From NCBI RefSeq assembly GCF_029945965.1, contig NZ_JAQSDO010000019.1:1-64000 (forward strand): a DNA stretch of 64,000 bases, written 5' to 3'. The translations under genes and the position numbers were made by a program. How positions within the stretch are numbered: the stretch's first letter is position 1; each line of letters starts with the position of its first letter. Below the pieces are notes generated by a model. It saw only the letters and a program-made list of their open reading frames with translations, was not told the origin of the DNA and ran no database searches. The stretch comes from Thermomonas sp. Its GTDB lineage: Bacteria > Pseudomonadota > Gammaproteobacteria > Xanthomonadales > Xanthomonadaceae. Shown in pieces: positions 1 to 8,473 of the stretch.

Positions 1-3
1 GGT

Positions 4-49
4 GGGTCAATTTTGGTTGGAAACCCCGGGTCAGTTTTGCGTGGAAATC
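4..49. repeat. Two tandem imperfect 22-bp repeats, possible IS end
   Basis: Two copies (4-25 and 28-49) both begin GGGTCA, continue with a TTTTG run and end in TGGAAA. About 18 of 22 bases agree. Repeated internal copies of this kind near the tips are typical of IS21-family ends, so this may be the outer end of an element lying left of the window. No transposase is visible, so the assignment is inference. Confidence 0.35.
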
Positions 50-57
50 AACACCGA

Positions 58-141
58 GACCGCTTCGCGGCCTCGCTCATGCGTTATCGTGTGCGACGCC
101 GCTCGGCCACTGCGCAGTCCGGCTTAACTCAGGTGTTAGGT
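58..141 (+). other. attC-like integron recombination site (left flank)
   Basis: The stretch ends in GGCTTAACTCAGGTGTTAGGT. Its last seven bases (135-141, GTTAGGT) fit the attC core consensus GTTRRRY. The part from 58 to about 91 contains GACCGCTTCGCGG followed by CTCATGCG, which recurs almost unchanged at 805-838 on the other side of the lipoprotein gene. It looks like a composite or partly degraded attC. The consensus is established knowledge; functionality is not shown. Confidence 0.5.
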
Positions 142-147
142 GTGCTC

Positions 148-786
148 ATGAAACAACTCATTCTCTTGACGCTACTTGTCCTCTTGTTCTCGGCATGTAG
201 CACGACACGAATAGCAAACCAGTGCCAATATGACAGGGACGCAATGCTGTCCTTGGATGAAGATTCGTTTGATCAGGACCTATCGAATAGCGGCGGCGGC
301 TGGAGAAGCATTGGCAACATTAAAGGCTGTGAACTAGCTGCCGCACAGCTAATTTCGGCATATCGTGCGAAACATCCATCGTCCAGTTCTGTCCTTGCAT
401 GGCATGAAGGGCAAATGCTCGCCTCTGCAAATCAATATTCTCGGGCAATACCGCTGTTTGAGATCGCGCGAAAAGATCCAGCTGAAGACAAAGCTGGCTG
501 GAATCACTACGTGGACGCAACAGTCGCCTTTCTCCGGAGGGACAAAGTTGCACTCATTGCTGCAAAGGAAAAACTCGCGGCCACTCCTTATCCAGAAGGG
601 ACAGGCATGCCGCCGATCAAGAACGGCTACATAGAATTCCCTGCGCAGCCAGGACAACCCGTCATGAGAATACATTGGCCGCCCAACATTGATGTAGTTG
701 AAGGCCTGATTAATTGCTTCGACAAGTCGTATATCGAGGCAGACGGTACGTCTTGTCGGCCCACTCCTCCTGATCCGCACACCTAA
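148..786 (+). CDS. Small lipoprotein of unknown function in an integron-like cassette
   Basis: I do not recognise the family. The 212-aa product starts with a short hydrophobic signal and a lipobox (FSAC, Cys17), so it should be a lipid-anchored envelope protein. The ATG at 148 was chosen because it places the signal peptide at the N-terminus; the frame is open further upstream, but that part would be translated attC-like DNA. The middle (about residues 75-150) is alpha-helical in character and resembles a TPR-type repeat, but no family can be named. The stop codon lies inside the ACCTAAC core of the following attC-like site, the usual compact layout of a promoterless integron cassette. Neighbouring genes give no clue to its role. 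Base composition is more AT-rich than the housekeeping genes, which suggests transfer. Confidence 0.75.
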   Translation: MKQLILLTLLVLLFSACSTTRIANQCQYDRDAMLSLDEDSFDQDLSNSGGGWRSIGNIKGCELAAAQLISAYRAKHPSSSSVLAWHEGQMLASANQYSRAIPLFEIARKDPAEDKAGWNHYVDATVAFLRRDKVALIAAKEKLAATPYPEGTGMPPIKNGYIEFPAQPGQPVMRIHWPPNIDVVEGLINCFDKSYIEADGTSCRPTPPDPHT

Positions 787-840
787 CTATTCGTTCAAGC
801 CGGGACCGCTTCGCGGCTCGGCTCATGCGCTATCGTGTAG
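781..840 (+). other. attC-like integron recombination site (right flank)
   Basis: The site opens with ACCTAAC (781-787), an exact match to the inverse core RYYYAAC. It continues with TATTCGTTCAAGCCG and the self-complementary CCGCTTCGCGG, the typical left half of a short xanthomonad-type attC. The right half is eroded: CATGCGCTATCG stands where a GCGTTRRRY core is expected. The IS3 element begins 6 bp further on. A cassette boundary is well supported; current activity is unlikely. Confidence 0.55.
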
Positions 841-914
841 CACATGGTAATCCCCCCACAGGTTAGCTGCCCCCAGAAGTGGAATTTTCTCGTAATCTTT
901 CCCGAGGAGGTTCC

Positions 915-1181
915 ATGAAGACATCGCGATTCACCGACAGCCAGATCATCGGCGTACTCAAGCAGGCTGAGGCAGGCACCCCGGTTCCGGAGTTGTGCCG
1001 CGAGCACGGAATCAGCTCGGCCACGTTCTACAAGTGGCGTAGCTAGTTCGGCGGCATGGACGTGTCCATGGTCGCCCGGATGAAGGAACTTGAGGACGAG
1101 AACCGGCGCCTGAAGAAGATGTATACCGAGGCTCAACTCAGCGCCGATCTTTTGAAGGAAGCAATGTCAAAAAAATGGTGA
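915..1181 (+). pseudogene. IS3-family orfA, HTH subunit, interrupted by a nonsense codon
   Basis: A GAGGAGG ribosome site precedes the ATG at 915. The translation [20 protein letters not shown], then ELCREHGISSATFYKWRS, is a typical IS3 OrfA helix-turn-helix. A TAG at 1044-1046 replaces the codon (usually Lys or Ala) before FGGMDVS. The frame then continues through a leucine-zipper-like stretch to TGA at 1179. The product would stop after the HTH, without the multimerisation segment, so the gene is inactive. Confidence 0.9.
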
Positions 1182-2003
1182 GGCCACCTCAACGCTGTGA
1201 GATGGCCCGATCAGCGATCGAGGGCAGGCGCACGACCATCCGGCATGCATGCCAGACCTTTGTGAGGTCAGCCAGACCTGCTATCGCTACCAGGCCAAGG
1301 CGAACGAGGAGAACGCCAAGATTGCGGACTGGCTAGTGTGGCTGACCACGGTCTATCGCGATTGGGGCTTTGGCCTGTGCTTCCTGCACCTGCGCAACGT
1401 GAAGGGCTTTGGCTGGAACCACAAGCGGGTCTACCGCATCTACCGGGAGCTGGAATTGAACCTGCGGATCAAGCCGAGGAAGCGGATCGTCCGGGAGAAG
1501 CCCGAACCACTGGCGGTGCCCGAGACGATCAACCAGGTGTGGTCGATGGACTTCATGCACGACCAGCTCAGCGACGGACGCAGCTTCCGGCTGTTCAATG
1601 TGTTGGACGACTTCAACCGTCAGGGTTTGTGCATTGAGGTTGACCTGTCGTTGCCTGCCAACCGCGTGATCCGGTCGCTGGAGCAGATCATCGAGTGGCG
1701 CGGCAAGCCACGTGTGATCCGCTGTGACAATGGCCCGGAGTACATCAGTGGCGCCTTGCTGGCCTAGGCAGAACGGGAGGGAATCCGCATCGAGCACATC
1801 CAATCTGGCAAGCCGCAGCAGAACGCCTATGTCGAACGCTACAACCGGACCGTGCGCTACGCCTGGCTCGCCAGAACCCTGTTCGAATCCATTGAGCAAG
1901 TGCAGGACAAAGCGGCGCGCTGGCTATGGACTTACAACCACGAGCGCCCGAACATGGCCTCGGCGGCATCACCCCAATGCAGAAACTGGCACTCGCCGCT
2001 TAA
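1182..2003 (+). pseudogene. IS3-family orfB, DDE transposase, multiply broken
   Basis: The integrase core is readable: WSMDFMHD carries the first Asp, CDNGPEY the second, and KPQQNAYVERYN the Glu. The reading frame changes near 1258-1264 (the N-terminal part is in another frame). A TAG at 1765-1767 replaces a Trp in the usual LLAWAE-type stretch. One base is missing near 1957-1960, so the conserved NMALGGITP-like end is read out of frame. The restored frame would end at 2003. At least three independent lesions show long decay. Confidence 0.9.
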
Positions 2004-2041
2004 CTCCACTTTTGATGTCAGCTAAAAATGGGGGGATTACC

Positions 2042-2214
2042 GTGCCTGAGCATTCATTCTGGAGGGCGCTGGCCTGGTGTTTGCCATTAGCCTCGTCTGA
2101 TCGCTCGCAAGGCATTGCAGCGTCGGCTGCTATTGCGAGGATGAAGCGCATTGCCACCGCTGGATCCTGCTTGAACTGCTGCAAATCGCTGGCGCGGCGA
2201 TCACCGACTGACTG
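2042..2214. other. Non-coding gap between IS3 remnant and glycosylase gene
   Basis: No gene start, promoter or strong hairpin is recognisable. One plus-strand frame ends in a short Cys/His-containing peptide (CYCEDEAHCHRW..., stop at 2209). It could be the tail of a gene truncated by the IS insertion, but this is too little to assign. Confidence 0.3.
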
Positions 2215-2889
2215 CTAATCCTGCGAACGCTTGATGGGCTTGGCTGTCACGGCAGCTGTATCGGCGATCCGCCACAGGAAGAAGCTGGCGTAACTGCGAT
2301 ACGGTCCCCAACGTTCCCCACGCTCGGCCAGTTGCCTGGGCGTTGGCATGACCTCCAGTTTGTCGACCACCTGCGCGCCCTTGCGGATGCCGAGATCATC
2401 AATCGGCAGCACGTCAGGCCGACCAAGCCGGAACATCAACATCATTTCCACCGTCCAGCGTCCGATGCCGCGAATCGGCACCAACGCCTCGACGATTGCA
2501 TCTTCATGCATCGTGGACATGCGGCGTAGGTCGGGAATCTCACCAGCGGCCTCCCGGAGCGACAGGTCACGCAACGCCAGCAGCTTGTTGCCGGAAACGC
2601 CGCAGGCGCGAAGTGTGGCGTCATCACAACGAGAAAGCGTGGCGCCGTGAAGGCGTTGACTTGTTATTGCAGTTTCGACCCGCCCGACAATCGTCGCAGC
2701 GGCCTTGCCGCTCAACTGCTGGTAAAGGATTGCACGGGCCAACGCGTCGACCGGATCGAACGACTTGCGCCAGCGTGGATCTGCTTCGATCGGGTCGATC
2801 CTGCGCATCCAGGTTCCAAGCTTGCGGTCGCGCTGGCACAAATAGTTGAATGCGGTCTCGGTATCGAATCCTCGTGCGTGGCGTGGCAT
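2215..2889 (-). CDS. DNA-3-methyladenine glycosylase II (AlkA-type)
   Basis: Monofunctional base-excision-repair glycosylase that removes alkylated purines such as 3-methyladenine from DNA. The 224-aa protein is an HhH-GPD superfamily member. The helix-hairpin-helix lies at about residues 136-148 (PIRGIGRWTVE), and the catalytic aspartate is in PIDDLG (Asp165 by analogy with AlkA Asp238). It lacks the N-terminal domain of E. coli AlkA and resembles the shorter DNA-glycosylase form. The start at 2889 follows an AAGGAAGGG ribosome site; an upstream in-frame start would run into the terminator of the preceding gene. It seems to be transcribed alone. Confidence 0.88.
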   Translation of the reverse strand: MPRHARGFDTETAFNYLCQRDRKLGTWMRRIDPIEADPRWRKSFDPVDALARAILYQQLSGKAAATIVGRVETAITSQRLHGATLSRCDDATLRACGVSGNKLLALRDLSLREAAGEIPDLRRMSTMHEDAIVEALVPIRGIGRWTVEMMLMFRLGRPDVLPIDDLGIRKGAQVVDKLEVMPTPRQLAERGERWGPYRSYASFFLWRIADTAAVTAKPIKRSQD

Positions 2890-2920
2890 CGTGCCCTTCC
2901 TTTCAATAATTTCATTCGCC

Positions 2921-2955
2921 AAAAAACAAACGCCGCGACAAGCGCGGCGTTTGTT
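2921..2955 (-). terminator. Rho-independent terminator after the SRPBCC gene
   Basis: Read on the minus strand, a perfect stem (CAAACGCCGCG with CGCGGCGTTTG, about a 4-nt loop) is followed by a run of T residues. It lies between the stop of the gene at 2977-4038 and the start of the glycosylase gene, so it separates the two transcripts. Confidence 0.9.
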
Positions 2956-2976
2956 GATCACGGCTACATCGACTGA

Positions 2977-4038
2977 TTACTTCAAAGGCCAGTAGACGTC
3001 GAACTCACCGTTCTCGGTAAACGAACCCGTGATGCCGGACTTGTACGATTCGTATGGACGATCCGTGACCTCATAACCAGCGGTCAGCGCCCAAGCACGC
3101 AATGCATTACGTACGGTTTCCAGCTCAGCCATGTAGCCGGTGTAGGAGGCCATGGCAACCTTGCCAGGCTTGGTCTGCACGAATTGCACCGGACCCTGCA
3201 GGGCAATCTTGCCGGTTTCGCCGCCATCCTTCTTGCGGACAGGCTGGGCGACATCGAAATTGTAGGTTTCACGCCCCAAGTCGGTGGTGATGATCCGCAT
3301 CGGGCCTGCTGCTTCCAGGCCATTGGCTTCCATCACCCGGCGGAGCCACTCGGTATTCGCGGTCAGCGAGGACTGGATCTGCGAGTTGCCACGGTCCACG
3401 TTGCCCGCGGCGACGAACAGTAGATCCTCGGCGGGGCGCTGAACCATCTTGGGCGCGCTCATCTTGGTGCCCGACACCGCGTAGTCGACGTTCGGCACCG
3501 CAGCGAGCATGGTGACGATGCGCGACAGGCCCAGCTTCATGTCGTCGCCCACGTTGCGGGCGACATACAGTCCTGAATAACGGCCGATCAGATCCCAGCC
3601 ATAGTCAACGTCGAAGGTCTGGGTGATCTCGACGTTGCGGTTGTTGCGGCCGGTCGGTTTGAATCTGAACTCGGTGCGCTTGTTACTGCCACGCTCCTGG
3701 TTTTCGATCTTGTAGGAGACTTTCTCGCGCGCGAGGCTCTCGGTGATTTGCCACGAGCCCTTGCCGATATGCTTGTTCTCGGACACGTAGTCAAGACGCG
3801 CGCCGACACCGGAATCCGGTCCGGAGTAATTCAGCTGTACGCGCGGATCACGCAGGACCAGCGGGTTCCATGCCTTGAAGCGATGCAGGCTGTTCAAGGA
3901 ATCGAACACAATCGTCATCTTGCGATTAGTCTCGATCTTCTCGAACAGATGCCGTTCCGACGGCAAGACCAAGGCCACGACCAGGTATAGCGCCGCGACG
4001 ATTGCGAGGGAAATCAGGATCTCGAGCAAACGAGTCAT
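2977..4038 (-). CDS. Membrane-anchored SRPBCC / GyrI-like effector-binding protein
   Basis: 353-aa protein with an N-terminal membrane helix (about residues 5-27) and two ligand-binding folds. A polyketide-cyclase/START-like SRPBCC domain spans roughly 35-190. A GyrI-like (AraC effector-binding type) domain spans about 200-353 and ends in the characteristic FDVYWPL. Similar fusions are widespread in proteobacteria, annotated only by domain; ligand and role are unknown. With one N-terminal anchor the soluble part probably faces the periplasm. It is a single gene closed by its own terminator. No catalytic motif is visible, so a binding rather than enzymatic role is more likely. Confidence 0.8.
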   Translation of the reverse strand: MTRLLEILISLAIVAALYLVVALVLPSERHLFEKIETNRKMTIVFDSLNSLHRFKAWNPLVLRDPRVQLNYSGPDSGVGARLDYVSENKHIGKGSWQITESLAREKVSYKIENQERGSNKRTEFRFKPTGRNNRNVEITQTFDVDYGWDLIGRYSGLYVARNVGDDMKLGLSRIVTMLAAVPNVDYAVSGTKMSAPKMVQRPAEDLLFVAAGNVDRGNSQIQSSLTANTEWLRRVMEANGLEAAGPMRIITTDLGRETYNFDVAQPVRKKDGGETGKIALQGPVQFVQTKPGKVAMASYTGYMAELETVRNALRAWALTAGYEVTDRPYESYKSGITGSFTENGEFDVYWPLK

Positions 4039-4148
4039 TCAGGAATCTCCGGGAGGGCCGCTAGCGCGGTGGCCGCGCAGACCCGCCATCCTACCAAACC
4101 ATCAGCGGCCCGGGCGAGGGGGAATGCCAAGAAATCGCGACCGATTGC

Positions 4149-4214
4149 ACCAATTGCAGCTCGAATGCCTTTAGCACGACGCGCTTGTGGTCGCGTACGC
4201 CGAGCCTGGACAAG
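4149..4214 (-). pseudogene. Duplicated 3'-end fragment of the response-regulator gene
   Basis: This 66-bp stretch repeats 4273-4338, the last codons of the adjacent regulator gene, at an offset of exactly 124 bp. Translated on the minus strand it reads LGVRDHKRVVLKAFELQLV, against LGVRDRTRAVLKAFELQLV in the intact gene. The copy has no start, and the stop has been lost (the frame reads on). It is best explained as a partial tandem duplication or the scar of a lost paralogue. Confidence 0.8.
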
Positions 4215-4268
4215 GGTGATAAGGACGCGGCCGCCGCACTGCCACGAGCAGGTCCTATTGACCGGCCA

Positions 4269-4925
4269 CTAGACCAATTGCAGCTCGAATGCCTTCAATA
4301 CCGCGCGCGTACGGTCGCGTACGCCGAGCTTGGACAGGATGTTGGAGACGTGGTTCTTGATAGTACCCTCGGCAACGCCCAGGGAATTGGCGATCTCCTT
4401 GTTGGAAAAGCCCGATGCCATCAGCCGCAGGATTTCAGTCTCGCGATCGGTCAATGGGTCGGGACGATCCAGGCTGACGAACTCGTTGCGCATGTGCTCT
4501 AACCCGGACAACAGACGCTGAGTCACCACCGGCTGTACCAGCGAGCCACCGCCGGCCACGGTCTGGATCGCGTTGACCAACTGCTCCAGCGAGACATCCT
4601 TGAGCAGATAACCCTTGGCGCCCGCCTTGATACCGGCCAGCACCAACTGGTCATCGTCGAATGTAGTCAGGATGATCGTCGGCGGCAGCGCCCCCATCCG
4701 GCCAAGTGCCTGTAAGGCTTCCAACCCCGACATCGCCGGCATGCGCATGTCCATCAAGACCACGTCGGGCTTGACCTGCGGGATGGTTTCGACTGCCTGG
4801 CGACCATCGGACGCCTCGGCGACGACCTCGATGCCTTCGGCAAGCGACAGCAGGGAACGGATGCCCTGGCGGACCAGGGTTTGGTCGTCGACCAGGAACA
4901 CACTGATAGAGACGGGTGGAATCAT
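4269..4925 (-). CDS. NarL/FixJ-family response regulator
   Basis: DNA-binding output of a two-component system, 218 aa. The receiver domain (about 7-122) has the acidic pair Asp13/Asp14, the phospho-acceptor Asp59 in VLMDMRMP, and the conserved Lys109 in YLLKD. The LuxR-type helix-turn-helix is at 155-215 (LTDRETEIL, then SNKEIANSLGVAEGTIKNHV). The start overlaps the kinase stop by 4 nt, so the pair is translationally coupled. It resembles DesR/LiaR-type regulators that respond to membrane or envelope cues, but the target genes cannot be inferred. The 3' end of the gene is partly repeated downstream. Confidence 0.93.
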   Translation of the reverse strand: MIPPVSISVFLVDDQTLVRQGIRSLLSLAEGIEVVAEASDGRQAVETIPQVKPDVVLMDMRMPAMSGLEALQALGRMGALPPTIILTTFDDDQLVLAGIKAGAKGYLLKDVSLEQLVNAIQTVAGGGSLVQPVVTQRLLSGLEHMRNEFVSLDRPDPLTDRETEILRLMASGFSNKEIANSLGVAEGTIKNHVSNILSKLGVRDRTRAVLKAFELQLV

Positions 4926-6118
4926 GCGGCCACTCCTTCGGGGATGCCGGAATCGGCGTTGACGCCGGTCGGCAGGGTCATGGTGAGTTGGAAGCCTTGC
5001 CCGGCGCGGGTTTCGATCTCCAACTGACCGCCAAGCTGGCGCAGACGCTCGCGCATGCCCTGTAGTCCGTTGCCGTTTGCAAGCAGATCGGTGCCGGAAC
5101 CATCATCGCGCACCTGCAGGGTGATGCATTGCCCATCATTGCCAGCATTCAGCCAAAGATTATGGGCGTTGGCATGCCGCACAGCATTGGTGATGGCTTC
5201 CTGCGCACAGCGCAGCAACACGTGCGCGCGCTCCGGATCGTCCACCGTCAACGGCTGCTGGACATCCATGTGGATGGCAAGCTTGGGTACGTTCTCGGCC
5301 AACGGGCGCAGTGCAGCGCCGAGGTCGATCGCCCCGCTGTCGCGCAATTGGCTGACCGCTTCACGCACGTCGGTGAGCAGCAGCCTGGCCAAGGTATGCG
5401 CCTGTTGCACGTGTTCCTTGACCCGCCCATCCGAAAGATGACCAGCCACTTCAAGATTCAGGCTGAGCGCAGTCAGGTGGTGGCCCAGCAGGTCATGCAA
5501 TTCGCGGGAGATGCGGGTGCGCTCATTGACGCGCGCGCTTTCCGCCAGCAATGCCCGGGTCGAACGCAGTTCGGCATTGAGTCGGCGCTGTTCTTCCCGC
5601 GCTTCTGACTGCTGCAGCGCAACAAGACTGGTGATGAATACGAAGCCGGAGATGCCGGCATACAGCATCGACTGCATCATCGCTTCGAACAGCGGGAATC
5701 TCAGGCCAAGCATGAAGACCGGCACCACCGCCAACTGCGCGACCACCAGCCAGACCACACCCAATCGCAGCGGCAGCAACCAGGGCAGCACGCAGGCCGC
5801 AACCATCAACAGCACGCTACCAAGGCCGGATTCGCTGTAGAAGCCCAAACCAATCGCAGCCAACGTAGTGACTGTCAGCAGCAGATAGTCCAGTGCCTGC
5901 CGGCGCTGACCCAGGCCACGGGTCAGCCACCAGTAGCCGATGCCGAAGGCGAAATAGCACGCCCAGCCCTCCCAGGGCATGACATGGGTAACGCTTTCTT
6001 CGCCCAATGGCTCCTGCCACTGGGCGATCCACGAATACAGCAATGGCAGGCATGCCATGGCCCAGGTGAACAGGCCGGCGAAGCGCAACAGGCGGGTATG
6101 GGAGAGGCGTGCAAGCAT
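4922..6118 (-). CDS. Sensor histidine kinase (HisKA_3 type)
   Basis: Membrane kinase that phosphorylates the adjacent response regulator; 398 aa. The N-terminal half has about five or six hydrophobic segments (roughly 12-168) with no large periplasmic domain, as in DesK/LiaS-like intramembrane-sensing kinases. A short coiled stretch leads to the dimerisation box RISRELHDLLGHHL, with the phospho-His at 208. The C-terminal HATPase_c domain shows the N box (EAITNAVRHA) and a glycine-rich stretch (NGNGLQGMRER). The signal is unknown; membrane state is a reasonable guess from architecture. The stop overlaps the regulator start (ATGA). Confidence 0.92.
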   Translation of the reverse strand: MLARLSHTRLLRFAGLFTWAMACLPLLYSWIAQWQEPLGEESVTHVMPWEGWACYFAFGIGYWWLTRGLGQRRQALDYLLLTVTTLAAIGLGFYSESGLGSVLLMVAACVLPWLLPLRLGVVWLVVAQLAVVPVFMLGLRFPLFEAMMQSMLYAGISGFVFITSLVALQQSEAREEQRRLNAELRSTRALLAESARVNERTRISRELHDLLGHHLTALSLNLEVAGHLSDGRVKEHVQQAHTLARLLLTDVREAVSQLRDSGAIDLGAALRPLAENVPKLAIHMDVQQPLTVDDPERAHVLLRCAQEAITNAVRHANAHNLWLNAGNDGQCITLQVRDDGSGTDLLANGNGLQGMRERLRQLGGQLEIETRAGQGFQLTMTLPTGVNADSGIPEGVAA

Positions 6119-6253
6119 GGCGTCTTATAACCCCTTCCGGCATCTGTGCGCCTGCACCGAAGGTCATGGCCGCCCGGATCGGTGCGTGCGATAATCACGA
6201 ACAGGTCGCACGCGACCCGGATCATCCGCAACAAGCCACACGGAGCCAAAGGA

Positions 6254-6853
6254 ATGTCGATCGCCATCCGCGACGTGCGCGAGCACGAGCTGGATTCCGT
6301 CCTCGCCCTCAACAACGCCGCGGGACCTGCGATCCTCCCTCTCGACGCAGCCAAACTGCGCCAGTTGTTCGAGTCCGCGGAGTATTTTCGCGTGGCCGAG
6401 CGTGACGGCACGCTTGCCGGTTTCCTGATCGGCTTCGGTTCCACCGCGAGCCATGAGAGCAGCAACTTCGACTGGTTTGGCCAACGCTATCCGGATTTCT
6501 TCTATATCGACCGCGTGGTGGTGGCCAGCCGTCGCCGCGGCGGTGGCGTGGGCCGCGCCTTGTACGCCGACGTGCAGAGCTATGCCGAATTGCGCTACCC
6601 GGAAATGGCTTGCGAAGTCTTCCTGCAGACCGGAACGGATCACGCATTGCTGTTCCATGGCAGCTTCGGCTTCCGCGAGGTCGGCCAGCATGTGATGCCA
6701 GGCCATGAACTGCGCGGCGCGATGCTGATGAAGCCGTTGTGCAGCTTCGCATGGGTGCGCGAGACCTATGGTGATGCCTTGCCGGACGAGTCCTGGCTGG
6801 CGCATCCGCGAATCCAGCCCCAGGCCCACCGTGCAACAGGTACCCGTGCATGA
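6254..6853 (+). CDS. GNAT-family N-acetyltransferase
   Basis: 199-aa acetyltransferase using acetyl-CoA; the substrate is unknown. The acetyl-CoA loop is [11 protein letters not shown] (residues 93-103), followed by the long helix and [11 protein letters not shown] typical of the fold. The ATG at 6254 was chosen because GGAG lies 8 nt upstream and the protein then starts [10 protein letters not shown], a normal GNAT beginning; the frame is open further 5'. The stop overlaps the minC start by 4 nt, so it is probably cotranscribed and coupled with minCDE. A link to division control would be inference only. Confidence 0.85.
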   Translation: MSIAIRDVREHELDSVLALNNAAGPAILPLDAAKLRQLFESAEYFRVAERDGTLAGFLIGFGSTASHESSNFDWFGQRYPDFFYIDRVVVASRRRGGGVGRALYADVQSYAELRYPEMACEVFLQTGTDHALLFHGSFGFREVGQHVMPGHELRGAMLMKPLCSFAWVRETYGDALPDESWLAHPRIQPQAHRATGTRA

Positions 6854-7626
6854 GTACGGCGGTCGATTATGCCCAGGCCGGCGAATTGAAATTTGGCCAG
6901 GTCGGCATCGCCAACCTCCGCGTGCGCACCCTCGATGTGGCGCAACTGGCTAACGAGATGCGTGAACGCGTGCAGCGTGCGCCCAATCTGTTCGGACGCG
7001 TGGCGGTGGTGCTGGATTTTGGCGGCTTGAGCAAGGTGCCCTCGCCGGAGGAAGCACGCGCCCTGGTCGAGGGTCTGCATGAAGCCGGTGTTTTCCCGGT
7101 GGCGTTGGCCTATGGCACCAAGGAAGTCGATCTCTTGTCGCAGGCACTTGGCCTGCCCTTGCTGGCCAAGTTCCGCGTGCAGTACGAACCAGTGAGCGGG
7201 TCTTCAGTCCCGGCTGCGACTCCAGCCACGACTGAAGCATCTCCTGCAAAGCCTTCCATCGTTTCAACTGCGACCAAGCCTTCCCTGCCCAAATCCGGCC
7301 CCGGCCTGGTGCATGCAACCCCGGTGCGCTCTGGCCAACAGGTCTACGCGGACAATCGCGACCTGACTGTGGTCAGCACGGTGGGAGCCGGCGCGGAAGT
7401 GATCGCCGACGGATCCATCCACATCTACGGCCCACTGCGCGGCCGCGCGCTGGCCGGTGCGCAGGGCGATGAAAGCGCACGCATCTTCTGCCGCGAGTTC
7501 CATGCCGAACTCGTCGCCGTGGCTGGACACTACAAGGTCTTGGAAGACATCCCGGCCGAGCTGCACGGCAAGCCCGTGCAGGTCTGGCTGGATCAAGGAC
7601 AACTCAAGCTCGCCGCGCTCGACTGA
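6850..7626 (+). CDS. minC: Septum site-determining protein MinC
   Basis: Inhibitor of FtsZ polymerisation, recruited to the membrane by MinD so that Z rings form only at midcell. The 258-aa protein has the usual N-terminal FtsZ-antagonising domain (about 1-110), a Pro/Ala/Ser-rich linker (about 120-150) and a C-terminal beta-helix that dimerises and binds MinD. The RSGQ motif of that domain is present ([10 protein letters not shown]). It is first in minC-minD-minE, with its start overlapping the end of the GNAT gene. Confidence 0.96.
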   Translation: MSTAVDYAQAGELKFGQVGIANLRVRTLDVAQLANEMRERVQRAPNLFGRVAVVLDFGGLSKVPSPEEARALVEGLHEAGVFPVALAYGTKEVDLLSQALGLPLLAKFRVQYEPVSGSSVPAATPATTEASPAKPSIVSTATKPSLPKSGPGLVHATPVRSGQQVYADNRDLTVVSTVGAGAEVIADGSIHIYGPLRGRALAGAQGDESARIFCREFHAELVAVAGHYKVLEDIPAELHGKPVQVWLDQGQLKLAALD

Positions 7627-7658
7627 GCGCGGACAACCCTTCAACGGAGAAAGCCAAC

Positions 7659-8471
7659 TTGGCGGAAATCATCGTAGTCACATCGGGCAAGGGCGGGGTC
7701 GGCAAGACTACCTCCAGCGCCAGTATTGCCACTGGCCTGGCGCGTCGCGGCAAGAAGGTCGCAGTCATCGACTTCGATGTCGGCCTGCGCAACCTCGACC
7801 TGATCATGGGCTGCGAGCGCCGCGTGGTGTACGACTTCGTCAACGTGATCCATGGCGAAGCCTCGCTCAAGCAGGCGCTAATCAAGGACAAGCGCTACGA
7901 CTGCCTGTTCGTGCTGGCGGCGTCGCAGACCCGTGACAAGGACGCGTTGACCAAGGAAGGCGTCGAGAAAGTCCTGAAGGACCTGGGCGATGAGGGCTTC
8001 GACTATATCGTCTGCGACTCCCCCGCCGGCATCGAGAAAGGCGCGTTCCTGGCCATGTACTTCGCCGACAAGGCGGTGGTAGTGGTCAACCCGGAAGTCT
8101 CCAGCGTGCGCGACTCCGACCGTATCCTCGGCCTGCTGGCGTCCAAGACCCGCCGCGCCGAACAGGACGACGGCGAGGTCGGCGCCTACCTGCTACTGAC
8201 CCGCTACAGCCCATCGCGGGTGGAAGCCGGCGAGATGCTGTCGATCCTCGACGTCGAGGAAGTGCTTGGGCTCAAGACGATCGGGGTGATTCCGGAATCC
8301 GGCGACGTGCTCAACGCCTCCAACAAGGGCGAGCCGGTGATCATGGATGCCGAGTCGAATGCCGGCCAAGCCTACGACGACGCGGTGGCGCGAATCATGG
8401 GAGAAGACCGGCCGATGCGCTTCACCCAGGTCGAGCGCAAGGGTTTCTTCAGCAAGCTGTTCGGAGGTTGA
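7659..8471 (+). CDS. minD: Septum site-determining ATPase MinD
   Basis: Membrane-associated ATPase that carries MinC to the poles and oscillates with MinE. The 270-aa protein has the deviant Walker A motif [10 protein letters not shown] (residues 9-18, signature Lys11). The C-terminal amphipathic membrane-targeting helix is [10 protein letters not shown]. The start is a TTG at 7659 preceded by GGAG; it gives the canonical N-terminus (M)[12 protein letters not shown]. The gene lies 32 nt after minC, and its stop falls just before the minE ATG. Confidence 0.97.
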   Translation: MAEIIVVTSGKGGVGKTTSSASIATGLARRGKKVAVIDFDVGLRNLDLIMGCERRVVYDFVNVIHGEASLKQALIKDKRYDCLFVLAASQTRDKDALTKEGVEKVLKDLGDEGFDYIVCDSPAGIEKGAFLAMYFADKAVVVVNPEVSSVRDSDRILGLLASKTRRAEQDDGEVGAYLLLTRYSPSRVEAGEMLSILDVEEVLGLKTIGVIPESGDVLNASNKGEPVIMDAESNAGQAYDDAVARIMGEDRPMRFTQVERKGFFSKLFGG

Positions 8472-8473
8472 GC

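Larger units (their letters stand above)
846..2041 (+). mobile_element. Degenerate IS3-family insertion sequence, about 1.2 kb
   Basis: The ends are inverted repeats: GGTAATCCCCCCA at 846-858 mirrors the sequence ending at 2041. After a small gap both ends share AGCTG and AAGTGGA motifs. Between them lie an orfA (HTH) and an orfB (DDE integrase) in the IS3 arrangement, with an A7 run (1169-1175) where programmed frameshifting would occur. No clear target duplication is seen (CACAT left, GTGCC right). Both reading frames are broken several times, so the element cannot transpose on its own. It sits directly behind the cassette's attC-like site. Confidence 0.9.

Noticed and set aside
14-150. Longer start for the lipoprotein at the left edge
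   Set aside because: The extension translates the attC-like site and would bury the lipoprotein signal.
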